Source of the DNA: Selaginella moellendorffii
Lineage: Eukaryota; Streptophyta; Lycopodiopsida; Selaginellales; Selaginellaceae
Direction of reading: 5' to 3'
Assembly (NCBI RefSeq): GCF_000143415.4
Contig: NW_003314306.1
Coordinates: forward strand, 330,814-394,813
Length of the DNA: 64,000 bases
Shown: positions 13,720 to 23,800 of the stretch, one piece after another
Layout of the letters: each line of letters opens with the position of its first letter
Position numbering within the stretch: position 1 is the first letter of the stretch
Notes under the pieces: generated by a model
Seen by the model: the letters and a program-made list of their open reading frames with translations, nothing else
What the model was told of the DNA's origin: nothing
Databases searched by the model: none
Position numbers and translations under genes: made by a program

Positions 13720-14600
13720 GTTCATTGGCCATAGCAATAGAATCTTCAACATGGAGATGTTTAAGATCTTCAGGCAAGTGCTGGATTTCATGACAATGTG
13801 CCAATTCGGAAGAGTTCTAGATGTGGTGACCATGTATCTTTCTCTCTTTTTCTTTTTATCCATTTTGGCGATGAATGCAAGGGCATTTTGTGCTACTCCA
13901 GGTACTAGACTCACCCAGCAGCAGCATTGCTCGAGCAAGAGGGCTGTTGAGAGATTGGCGATCAAGCAGCCACAGAAAAACTATAACCAGGTTATACTTC
14001 TCAAGATCGTCTCCCAAGATTGCCAAGATCTTTTCAGGAAGCAATGTGGAAAGCCCATCATAAAAAAATCCATCGAGAAGAGGGAATTTTTGCTAGAAAA
14101 CCATTTGAACTGGAGAACACATATAGTTGTGGTTTTTGTTGGTGTGATTTTGCTCACAACTCCCATATTTGCAGCCAATGCTCTCAAGATGTGCTCCTGT
14201 ATTTTGCTGGTAATTTTATTCTTCTCTTTTGTTCTTCAAGAAAGACAAGTTTTTTCTCTCTCTCTAGATTGGAGCTTGCTTGATGCATTGTAAATCCTTT
14301 GTGCTTGCAAACTTATAACAATCAACCTGACGAGACTAAGTGCCAGGTAAGTCTTGAGATTTTGTGTAAAACTTCTTTTGGATCAATGGATTGTTGTGAT
14401 TCACAAATACTTTCAAATAAAATGTAGAGACATTTTCAAGAACAAGGTGGTGAATGAATTCAATGATTGCATGGTGAGCTGCAAGATGAGGGGCATTTCC
14501 GAGTCCCACCACCTTGGGGCTCGCGGGTGGCGGATAATGTATGCAGTATTTGATTAAGCAGTAATGTTTTAAAATCTTTTTCCTAATTATAAATATCATT
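13720..14600 (-). other. Unresolved gene-like remnant
   Basis: Overlapping frames on both strands (longest 191 codons plus strand at 13718-14293) have a less AT-rich composition than their surroundings. On the minus strand the frames at 13663-13965 and 13856-14044 are Leu-rich and read as pieces of one sequence broken by shifts, loosely recalling leucine-rich repeats. I cannot name the family, and no complete reading frame with plausible splice sites emerged. From 14600 to 15250 the DNA is AT-rich with nothing recognisable. Confidence 0.25.
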
Positions 14601-15300
14601 TATTAGTACATAATACTATGGAATTACAGTTTCTATAGCATATATATTTACAAGATTTTGTTAGTAATTATTGTCTTGACTGGATTTGGGTAGTAATATA
14701 TTAATGTTCCTAAAAACTTATTGTTTTATATTTTAAGTAAACTTCATAATTAAGTAATGTCTTGCTAATAAAAATGAGTAATAATTATTCTTAGTAATAT
14801 TCTCTTAATATAAGTTTATCCCACCTAAAAATATAATTTATATATAATATATTACTAATAATAGAAAATTTGTTTTTACCTTTTCTGGGTCAGGTGTTTT
14901 TCTAAATATATTCATGTTTCCAAATAATAATTTGTATCTAATATTTTTATTAATGAACATTTATTTTTACTTTTCCCTAGGAATATATTTTGTTCTAAAT
15001 ATTTATATTATCAAGTTTACAAGAATTGACTTTTGTGTTCACCTAACATTTTCTGGGCATAATTCCCTCAATTCTTCTTTCAAAGTGAAATATAATATTT
15101 ATTTTTTTGATACTATTCCACTTTTAGTTTTTAATATAACAAAATTATAACAATCAAAACAGTATTTTACTAATAGGACAGCATATGCTAGGCAAGTGTT
15201 AGTGACAAAATACCAAAGCTAAGTAATCAAGGGGAATAATTTGAAAAATAATCCATAAAAGTTGAAATATAGATAGGTACCCACCTGCTGACGTGCCTGA

Positions 15301-15307
15301 CACGTGG
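15301..15307 (+). promoter_or_regulatory. G-box-like CACGTGG upstream of RRP1
   Basis: CACGTGG lies about 285 bp upstream of the RRP1 start codon, at the edge where AT-rich repeat DNA gives way to GC-richer gene DNA. It matches the plant G-box/ABRE core. Function is inferred from the motif and position only. Confidence 0.3.
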
Positions 15308-15591
15308 CGCGCAGACGAGATTCTGATCGAGAAATTTGGCTATGGCTTCCAGTGGCGCTTTATGCTCCGTTTAAATCTGGCCCTTGGAGGCGCTCTGGCC
15401 GCCTGCCCGAGCGCGGTGAGGGATGTGAGGCGATGCAATCGCGCTTGCCGGGCTTCGCGCAACAAAAGGCAAGCATAATAGCTGGTGCTTCCTAGGTCTC
15501 GTGGGTCTGCGCGATCCCTTTCTTTTCTCTCTGTCTTCTCGCGGCTCTAAGTGGATTTCCAGGACACTAGGGTTGTGATCGATCGCTGGGC

Positions 15592-17313
15592 ATGGCAGCC
15601 GATGTTCTTGGTGGAGGTATTCTCGATTTGGGCGATCGCGGCTGGGCAGCCCAAGCTCCTCCACTGTCACATTCACAGGTAGGCAAGGTAGGCAGTAGCC
15701 AGGAAGTGGAAAAAGTAGTGGATGGCGCCATTGAAAAAATTTGGAGGGTGGAAGATCGCGATCAAACTCCAGACTCCTCGCGGGAAGAGCCAGAACTAGA
15801 TCCAGAGAACCAAGCACAGATTGATTCTACCAGTGAACAGTCGCTGCTAGAGATTTCTTTGCCGAGGAACCTCTCGTCCCCGGACAAGGCTGTGAGGACC
15901 AAGGCTCTGGAAGCTCTTGGAAAATGGCTGGCTTCGTGCTCAATGGTGGAGGAGCGGTGCCTCGTTAGGATCTGGCAGAGCATTTTCTATTGCATCTGGT
16001 CGACGTCCAAGGCCTTGGAACAGGGTGAGCTGATAAGAAACGTAGCGACCATCGTCGGGAGCTTGAGTCCGGACATGGCCATCCTCGCGTTCAAGGTGCT
16101 GCTCTCGACCATGATCGTGGAATGGAGCGGCATCGAGAAAAAGAAGCTGGAGAAGTTCCGGCTGCTGCTCCAGATCTGCTTGAGCCAGATGTTTGTGGTG
16201 CTGGAGAGTCACGGCTGGAGCGAAGAACTCATCTCCAAGTTCTCCGAGGCTTTTGGCGAGCGGAGCTTGATGGAGAGCCAGGCACAGGGCGTCAATCTCT
16301 TCTTGGCGCAGGCTTTCGTGGAGGAGCTGCGCAGCCGCATCCCTCCATCGTCGGAGGTGCTGAGGATCCTCCTCGAGCCATTCGTCGCGGTGTTTGCAAC
16401 GTCCACGGACAAGACGGTGCTCCAGAGGGTGAGAGACACGGTTTTCCTACAGCTCCTCCAGGAGGCTCGCAAAGCAGTGAAGGTAGAGAATGGTGGCGAG
16501 GAGGAAAAGAAGTGCCTGGGATCTCTCGTCCTCGGTCTTCCACTCGCGGGGAAGTTCTTCGAGCTCTCGGCGGAGCCATCGTTGGGGGCGATCAACAAGA
16601 AGTTCCTCCAGCAGCTCTGCGAAGACTTTAGCAGATCGGAGGGAGGCGTCTCCTCGCCGGCGATGGGGATGCTCAAGCCGGCCGTGACTCCGCCACCAAA
16701 GGTGGTGGTGGCGGAGGAGCTGGCGGAGCCGGCAAGCCTTTCCGTGAATGGAAGGAAGCGGAAGAGGATCACCGGCGAGGCGGTAGTGTTCCAGTCGCGA
16801 AGAGTCCTGAGAAGCGAGTTAAAGCTTGCGCTCCAGAGCAGCGACAGCGATCCAGAGGACAGCCCAAGGAGTAGTCCGAGGAGGAGCCCGAGACGATCGC
16901 GGAGCCCGAGCCCGAGCTTAAGTCCGAGACGAGCGTCACCCAGGAGGAGAGGCGGCAGCGACGAGCAGCCGGCACAGTCGGAGAAGGAGGTGGAATCGAC
17001 GTCGGTGTCGGGCGACGAAGATCTAAGCAGTGGAGGAGGAAAGAAGGTCCGGTTTGCGCTCAAGAACAATCTCGTCTGGTCTCCACGGCGGCCTCTCCCG
17101 CCGGCGTGGGTGAGGGTTCCTCCGTGTGCCGCGCCGCGAGGAAGCGCCATGAAGCCGGGCGTTCTTCCAGGTCCCATTGCCGATCCTCCTCCGCCCAAGC
17201 AGAGGAGGACGAAGGAGAGGAAGCACAGGGGCAAGAAGAAGGCGCCCGGGGTGGGATCGCCATCGCCATCGTCGTCCGGGAAGAAATCGAAGAAAGCGAG
17301 GAAACGGGCGTGA
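15592..17313 (+). CDS. RRP1: RRP1/Nop52 family ribosomal RNA processing protein
   Basis: Single-exon gene of 573 residues. Residues about 85-300 form the alpha-helical Nop52 domain, with a recognisable stretch KALEALGKWLAS followed by RIWQSIFYCIWST, typical of RRP1 proteins, which act in the nucleolus in 60S subunit pre-rRNA processing. The C-terminal third is low-complexity: an RS/SP-rich run (about residues 420-470), then KKVRFALKNNLVW and PRGSAMKPGVLPGPI, a C-terminal block found in plant and animal RRP1 proteins. The last residues are Lys-rich and fit nucleolar localisation. It converges with the DnaJ zinc-finger gene, 111 bp away. No intron is needed. The long minus-strand frame inside it is a shadow. 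Confidence 0.85.
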   Translation: MAADVLGGGILDLGDRGWAAQAPPLSHSQVGKVGSSQEVEKVVDGAIEKIWRVEDRDQTPDSSREEPELDPENQAQIDSTSEQSLLEISLPRNLSSPDKAVRTKALEALGKWLASCSMVEERCLVRIWQSIFYCIWSTSKALEQGELIRNVATIVGSLSPDMAILAFKVLLSTMIVEWSGIEKKKLEKFRLLLQICLSQMFVVLESHGWSEELISKFSEAFGERSLMESQAQGVNLFLAQAFVEELRSRIPPSSEVLRILLEPFVAVFATSTDKTVLQRVRDTVFLQLLQEARKAVKVENGGEEEKKCLGSLVLGLPLAGKFFELSAEPSLGAINKKFLQQLCEDFSRSEGGVSSPAMGMLKPAVTPPPKVVVAEELAEPASLSVNGRKRKRITGEAVVFQSRRVLRSELKLALQSSDSDPEDSPRSSPRRSPRRSRSPSPSLSPRRASPRRRGGSDEQPAQSEKEVESTSVSGDEDLSSGGGKKVRFALKNNLVWSPRRPLPPAWVRVPPCAAPRGSAMKPGVLPGPIADPPPPKQRRTKERKHRGKKKAPGVGSPSPSSSGKKSKKARKRA

Positions 17314-17424
17314 GCTTTGTTATATGTTTTGTACATTCGTCTAGTTGAAACAAATGAAGAACCCTAAAAAACGACCCTCTCCCTCACAAATAAAGAACCC
17401 TAAAAAACAGAATTTGAAGACCTT

Positions 17425-17891
17425 TTATCGGGAGGATTTCTTGAGGCGGAAGAAGAGGCGATTCGCGATTCCAGTGCCCGCGCAGCGTACGCAGCTGATC
17501 TTTCCCCGGCCTTGGCATAGCGAGCACTTCTCCAGCGGCGATCCAGTGAAGAGCCCACCTGAAAATCAACGCTTGAGAGATTTGCAATTGGAATTTTGCG
17601 CGAGCCTGCCTTGTTTGCCGCGGGCCTTGCACATTAGGCAGAGCTGCAATCGCCAATTCAGCACAAGGAGAATCAAATCCCAGTCGAACAAGAAAAAGGA
17701 GAAGATCACTCAACATTGTAGCCAGTTCCCAAACATTCCTTGCATTTCTTGGGTTTAATTCGCACCTAGGTAGAAAGCAAGAGAACTCAATGGGAAGAAA
17801 GGAATCCCCTGGCACGAACCATCGATAGGAGCCATCGCGGATTTCTTGCTAGCGTTGTGGCCGCTAATTGCAATGCAAAGATGGTCGCCAT
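17425..17891 (-). CDS. Small DnaJ-type (CxxC-repeat) zinc-finger protein
   Basis: Hand-assembled from four minus-strand exons: 17820-17891, 17715-17765, 17610-17643 and 17425-17558, giving 96 residues with frame kept at every junction. It carries four CxxC motifs (CKEC, CLMC, CSLC, CVRC), two of them followed by GTG or GRG, the pattern of the DnaJ/Hsp40 cysteine-rich domain seen in small plant thiol-chaperone-like proteins. The N-terminus MATIFALQLAATTLARN looks like an organelle transit peptide; plastid versus mitochondrion is undecided. Introns are 51-71 nt. The third intron starts with GC instead of GT (AAG|GCAGGC), a less common donor. Client proteins are unknown. It is convergent with RRP1. 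Confidence 0.75.
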
Positions 17892-18067
17892 GACCGCCCA
17901 TCCCGGATCATCCATCCCCTCTTCTAAACTTTAGGCTTCTAGCATTGTAATTCATGTTTTGGCCTGATCGATTACGCAAAACTCATTGAAATTCCACATT
18001 GTTTATCCTGCTCGATCGATTCTTGCTTTGTTCTTGCCTGGATTGAAGTTCTTCTTTCTCGATTCAC

Positions 18068-19687
18068 TCACGGCGGCTCTAACAATTGCATCCCAGTATC
18101 TGGGAGATCCGGGCAAGCCATGGCGGCGCCACCACTCTCTCTCCCACTCAAGCTAAATCCATCCTCTCGGCACGATAGCTTCTTCGATGGCGCAAAGTGG
18201 AAGCAAGGATCACTGGAAACGCTGGGCCAGCAAGGATCATCCCGCCAAGGCTTGAGGAAGTACGGAGTTAATCCCGCCAGTCCCTGGGCCGTATAGCCAA
18301 ACGTGGACATGTGACTCGTCAGCAACACGTCAGCAAGGCTCAGGGACCAAATGTCCACGAGGGCCCTCTGCTGGTGGTCCACGTCATCGCGCTGCTCCTC
18401 GTCAGCACCCAGCGTCACGAGCTCGAATCTCTGCCCCGTCTGGGACTCCACGTCGCGCAGGCTCGCGTTGAGCTTGGCGGCGTGCTCGCCCACCAGGGAC
18501 GCGACGTAGACCGCGATGTAATCGTCGCTGGCGATGGATTTGTTCTTGGATTCCAGGAACTCGTCGATCTCGATCGGGCAGAGGCCGGATTTGGATCGAA
18601 TGCAGCGCGGCACCGATGCGTCGTAGTAGTCGCGGTAGTCGCCCTTGGATTCGCGGAGCTGGACCGCGATTCTTCTCGATGCGCCTCGGAATTTCATGCT
18701 GTGGAGCGACTGGATGGATCCCCAGACCTCGTCGCTAGGGTTGAGCAGGAAGCCGGCTAGATTGTGGAAGACACGGCGCTCCGGGAAGATCGCCTCGAGG
18801 ATTGGGCGCAGGGATGGATTGAGGAAGAATCCCGCCGCGAAGTACTGGTTGCTGTTCCTGAAATTCAAGACTGGGATGTTCCTGACCGATGCCATGGCAG
18901 ACGGGCAGACGAGGAATCGGTGTTCTTCCGGCTTGGTGTTGGCGGAGAAGACGATCGGGAGGACGGGCTGGGAGCGGCACGCGTCGGATCGAGCGAGGCG
19001 GCCGCGGCAGCGCGCATAGAAATCCGGGAAAGAGATGGATTGATCGTCCTTGAGGGAGAGGCCGCGCGGGAGCTTCCAGTGTGAATCGATGAAGGGCTCG
19101 CAGAAGAGGCGATCCCAGGAGGGAGATTCTTCGAGGAGGAGGACGCGCTGGGAGAGGATGGCGTAGAGGAATGTGGAGACGAGGGACATGAGCTTGTTGC
19201 CCAGGCCGAAGGTACAGCTCCACACGATGTAGCGGCACTGGCTGGGATTCGTGATCTTGGCGGTGTTCTTGGCGATGATGTGGTGGAGATTGTCGTGGTC
19301 GCGCGCGACGCAGGCGCTGTGCATGGCCGAGTAGCGATCGAGCAGCGCCTGGAGCGCCGGCGATCGATCCGTCGCGTACCTATGAAGCGATGCTCCATTG
19401 TCACTCTTGAATTTGCAAGAATTCCTTGGAGGAGGATCGCGATTCTTGGGCGCGGCCAGGATTTTGAGCTGCTCGTCCATGGCCGCGAGGATTTTGCACA
19501 CGCCGCCCTCGCCCGGGCTGGCGACTGTGGCGCATGATCTCAATCCTCGCCGGAGCTGCTCTGGAAATGTGGCGTCCAGGGATTTGCTCCAGTTTTTGGC
19601 GCTCGAATTCCGCGAATTCGCTGCATCGCAGGGCGAGAAGATGAGAATTCCAATGAATACTGGCAGCCAGAATTTCTTGAGATCCAT
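18068..19687 (-). CDS. GT37 family xyloglucan-type fucosyltransferase
   Basis: Single exon, 539 residues, ATG at 19687. A short hydrophobic segment at residues 6-22 acts as a signal anchor for Golgi type II topology. The catalytic region from about residue 150 includes a GLGNKLMSLVSTFLYA segment (family pattern GxGNRMLSLxSxFLYA), an FCEPF block, RRIAVQLRE (the QLR/QIR nucleotide-sugar motif) and STFGYTAQGLAGLTPYFL near the C-terminus. Family members transfer L-fucose from GDP-fucose to galactose on xyloglucan, arabinogalactan or related wall glycans; the acceptor here cannot be told from sequence. Many Ser/Cys residues and a Gly-rich tail are lineage differences. No frameshift is seen. Confidence 0.88.
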   Translation of the reverse strand: MDLKKFWLPVFIGILIFSPCDAANSRNSSAKNWSKSLDATFPEQLRRGLRSCATVASPGEGGVCKILAAMDEQLKILAAPKNRDPPPRNSCKFKSDNGASLHRYATDRSPALQALLDRYSAMHSACVARDHDNLHHIIAKNTAKITNPSQCRYIVWSCTFGLGNKLMSLVSTFLYAILSQRVLLLEESPSWDRLFCEPFIDSHWKLPRGLSLKDDQSISFPDFYARCRGRLARSDACRSQPVLPIVFSANTKPEEHRFLVCPSAMASVRNIPVLNFRNSNQYFAAGFFLNPSLRPILEAIFPERRVFHNLAGFLLNPSDEVWGSIQSLHSMKFRGASRRIAVQLRESKGDYRDYYDASVPRCIRSKSGLCPIEIDEFLESKNKSIASDDYIAVYVASLVGEHAAKLNASLRDVESQTGQRFELVTLGADEEQRDDVDHQQRALVDIWSLSLADVLLTSHMSTFGYTAQGLAGLTPYFLKPWRDDPCWPSVSSDPCFHFAPSKKLSCREDGFSLSGRESGGAAMACPDLPDTGMQLLEPP

Positions 19688-20046
19688 GAGAGGGGAAAGA
19701 ACACTTTTTTTCTACTAGTGTCGGCTGTCAAGAAATTTTAGGAGTGCCAAGAATGATAATCCCTCCCTCCCCACCCTCTAACTGTCCCACCGTGATCCAA
19801 ACAATTATAAATTCTTTGGTATATTCTTATTTTGCTTACTTACTTTAATTTTCTAGGGTTTATGCATGCAATTACACAACTTTGGACAAAAAAAATTTAG
19901 TTTTCGAAGTCAATGACAGTAAAGACTTTCGTTGACTACCATTGACTTTGAGCTCAACTCATAAGCTGAGCTCAATTTTCCCGAACAAGTCTTTGAAAGC
20001 AAAGCACAAAACTAGTTTGGAACTGGTCAACTTACAAATGTGCCTG

Positions 20047-20669
20047 CTACACTGCTAGCCTCCATCTTCCTTTGGCCCGTCTACGCCTGATAATCCGTCT
20101 CCCTGCTGGAGTCCTCATCCTGCGCCAAACAAAACTTGGCTTTGATCCGCGAGAAAGTGACTGTGTACTTCACTCACCTCACGAGAAATCCATGAGTCCT
20201 TTTCCGCTTCTTGTTGTTTGGCTGATAAGTCCTCTTGGGCATCATGATCATCGAGCTAGGAGTGACAAATCCGAAAAGAAAAAGAGATTCTCAAACTAAA
20301 ACCGAAGAGAAAGAACAGCGATTACCTCTCGTCGGCATCCAAGATCTCGGGGCATTTCACTGTCAAATTCCAGGCCTATAGTCTCTACAATGCAAGTAAT
20401 TCTTGAAGCGTACCCTCATCGTGAGCTGACCATGGCGCTGGACCGTTTGCAGGCCAGGGCAAAGGCAATCCCACAGGAATCAACAGAGCTAGGTCGTCGG
20501 ATGGAGTTCCAAACCCCTGCATTGCATTCCACGGCGCGTCTGGACTTTGGCGCCCTTGCACTGCCCTCCACACCTGATGATCCTCACACAATGCCGCCCA
20601 GCGCCGCCCAAGAATCTGCCCGCCGCTCCGCCAGGGCGCCGCGCGATTCATCACTTGCCGCCAAGCCAT
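20047..20669 (-). CDS. Mitochondrial large-subunit ribosomal protein bL34
   Basis: Four small exons on the minus strand (20414-20669, 20326-20359, 20178-20255, 20047-20119) join in frame to 146 residues. The C-terminal 45 residues are the classic bL34 protein: [18 protein letters not shown], then [16 protein letters not shown] to the end. The N-terminal 80 residues are Arg/Ala/Trp-rich with no acid cluster at the start ([13 protein letters not shown]), as expected of a mitochondrial presequence, followed by a plant-type linker. Exon 2 is only 34 nt. Introns are about 54-70 nt. A continuous frame that ignores splicing ends in a stop at 20385 and misses the ribosomal part. It is divergently transcribed from the spastizin-like gene. 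Confidence 0.88.
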
Positions 20670-20802
20670 CCTTTCCCCTATTTTAGGGTTCTTGGAATTC
20701 TATTTGATAAACTTTAGGGCAAAGATCCGTTTCTTCTTTAAATTTTGTACTTTAATTTTTGAGTATATTCTATTACCCTTTAGGGTTTATGATCTTCTAG
20801 GC
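20670..20802. promoter_or_regulatory. Compact bidirectional promoter with telo-box motifs
   Basis: Only 133 bp separate the two start codons. The interval holds TTTTAGGGTTC near 20682 and CTTTAGGGTTTATG near 20778, that is, telo-box cores (AAACCCTA) reading toward the bL34m gene, an element known upstream of plant ribosomal-protein and translation genes. Shared use by both genes is inferred. Confidence 0.55.
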
Positions 20803-23800
20803 ATGGAAGAGAATGGCAGAGGAGGGGCGATGGCGCTGATGGAATCCCGGCCTCGGGACCAACAGCAGAAGGAGGAGGGCGAGGATCGCGATGGCGAGGG
20901 TGAATTCCTGGCGACGGACGAGGAGCAGATCCTGGCTCGCGTCGCCGCGAATCATCTCTTCCTAGGTCAGTTTGAGGCGTTCCGGGCAGCGATCAAGACT
21001 CTGTCCGACAAGAATGCGATGGCCGCGATCGCATTGCTGCGGGCCGTGGTGGTTGTCGGTGGCCGCATGCCAGGTGTTTTGGTGGAATCGCCAGCGCAGC
21101 TCGCATGGATGTGTGTTTTGGAGTTGGAAGAACTGGACGGGACTTCCATTGCCGGCATCGAGCTCGTCAGGGAATTGGTGGAAATGCTCCTCCTGCTGGA
21201 GATGCTAGAAGGGAAAATCACTCTGGATGGTGCTGGGAAAAGGGAGATAGGTGATGGAACTTTAGGATCGAGTAGTAGTAAGGCACAGGGCAGTGGTGTC
21301 GACGCGACGGGAGAGTGTGTAGATAGTGAAGCGGCGAGTCGAGTGATAGACGCGGGGTTTTCGCACGATATCACCTTTTTTTTCCTCGGACGATTGGAGG
21401 GGCTGCTTGGTTCTTCGCAGCAGGGCCGTGTAAATTCTGGTTTTAGCGCAGAGCAGCTGGAGAAGTTGGAGAGCTGGGTCGAGTGTTACACCGTCGCTCA
21501 GCCTGAGACGATGGCTGCGATTTGTAGAAATATTCGAAGGCAGAGCGAGCTTGATGAGGAGTTCCGCGGGGATGGTTTCGGTTTTATCTTTCTTCAGCAG
21601 GTGCAGCTTGTTCATTTGAAGCGCATCAAAGAGTTTGTCGATCGAGGGGAATTAGAAAAAGGGATTTCCCACTTGAAGTACCTGGACGAGCGTTGTGGAG
21701 TCCCGGAGGCTGACTTCAGGTGAATCTATGCATTGATTGTAACTCATTGTTTGAGTTGTTCTGGTTCTGGCAGCGAAGTTGTATCGCTACTAGGTGACCG
21801 GTGCGTTGTGGCTGACAACAAAAGGCTGTTCTCCTTGGCTTATGAAGGCATTCTTTCTTCTGGTAGCACCCGATTGCTAAGTGTGTTGGAGGTAAGTCTT
21901 CGTGCTAACGCGACTTTCTGGCTCATCCTCGTCTGGTTTGCTGCTTCCAGGCTTCCCAGGATAAGCCTATTCAGGCTGAACAGGAAGTTCAAGGTGTTAT
22001 TCCACGTCCATTTTGGAGTTTGCATCAGCAACGTGAAGCCTTGCAGCAACAGAATGTGTCAACGGTCGAGACAGTATTGCGGGAGTTCATGCGAAACGCT
22101 TTTCATCATTCTCGGGCGAAAGGAGAGCACGTCCTTGAGACAGCTACGAAGATTGCTCTGGATGCCATCAGGACGTCTCAACTCGAGCTTGCGGCAGATG
22201 TATGTATGCTTCCAGCCATTGTATCGTTTCTTACTGCATCCCTCCGCATTCCTTCGCATTGCACACAGGTAGACAGACAGATAGATTCTAATAACCTCAT
22301 AAGCCTGAGTTTGATTTGTATGGGACTGTTTGGCAGGCTCTTGTAGTAAGTAATGTGTATGTGTTTTCCTCTTCAGGTTCTTGTTCCGTTTCCTAGGCTT
22401 CGCCCATTAGTTGCGGCCATGGGTTGGAACCTCTTGACGTGCAACACAACCGGCCGTCGTAATATGATGGAAATTCTTTGGTATTCGGAATCGAAACTCG
22501 GTAAAGGCTTTCCTACCTCAGGAAAGCTTGTCCATGAAGTAAGTTCTCTTCGACCGTGTAAAACGTTTTGCTGAGTTGCATTCCTTGCAGGTTTCGTGCA
22601 TTGAAGACCTGTGTGATCGACTTTGCTACAACTTGGAAGTAGCGTATTTTGTAGCACAAGTAAAATCCGGCTCAAGAAATGAGTTTGAAGGGCCTCGCTT
22701 GCTAAAGAGTGAATCAACAGTACCGTCGGACAGTTTTGCAGAAAATCTTGTTCTTGAACGTCTTGCTGATGAGTCCCCTCTTCGTGTAAGTTCATCCATT
22801 AAAACTCTTGCTAATGAACGAACAAGCGGGCTGTAGGTTATCTTCGATATGATACCGAATCTAAGATTGCGAGATGCGGTAAATTTGTTGAAACTTCAGC
22901 CGGTTTCTTCATCTCTGGATTTGATGCATAGGTATGACGTCCGAGGTTTTGCGTCATCTGTTTGCTAACGTTCGGTCTTAAAAGGCATAATGATTTGGAA
23001 CTTCTATATATGCATTATGCTCTTCAGGCTACAGCAGTAGCAATGATAGCAGTGACAGCAGAAGATAAAATTAAGACGGCGGGCTTGACATCGTTGAGTG
23101 AGCTTCAGCAACATCTCGAAGCGATAAAAACTCCAGTCCGCCGAGTAAGTGGAGAAATGAACTGTGGTGTGTATTAACTTGTGTTTGTTTTCAGCTCTGG
23201 ATGCTCGGTATGATCGTCACATTCCTTCAAATGGAGGAGGAGCACGTTTTGGAAGACATGCCTATTGAGGAGGCTTTACAGTCGCTAGACACTTCTCAAC
23301 GATTAATTGAGGACCGTGAACAACCTGTCATGCTTTTTGTGAGGCGCACGCTGGAAATACTGCATCGCTATCTCCCTCCCTCGGGTTTCAGTTTGGCTTA
23401 TGGGAAAGCCAAACTTGATCCGGAATGGAGGGAGTGCTGGGAGAACGAGCGCCTCAAAATAAGCCGTTTTGTCGAGGACTGGAACTGGCGCTTGCTAGTG
23501 GTTGAAAGACTGATTTTGCGTCCTGAAGAACAACTGTCGTGGAAATCAGCTCTTGGTATTCTTCACTCCGCACCTCTTTCACTGCTAAACATGTAAGTTG
23601 CTTGGTTCTTTCTTTCTTTCTTTCTTTCTTTTCTTTTGTGTTTTGTTAATCCTTTCCCATTCGGGTCTCTAGGTGCATTTTGAGATCTGAATATGACTTA
23701 GCTAAGGATGCAGTCCAGCGGTACTCGCTTACGCTTGAAAATAATGTGCTACTGCATTTGGCTGAATGGCTTCATAATGCTGCTGGGGAAAAAAAGGTAT

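Noticed and set aside
16209-17336. Minus-strand frame of 375 codons
   Set aside because: It is a shadow of the GC-rich RRP1 gene on the plus strand; its composition is dictated by the opposite strand and it has no family motif.
17345-17758. Plus-strand frame of 137 codons rich in Lys
   Set aside because: It overlaps the exons of the minus-strand CxxC-repeat gene, which has clear motifs and splice sites.
20390-20686. Plus-strand frame of 98 codons
   Set aside because: It is antisense to exon 1 of the bL34m gene.
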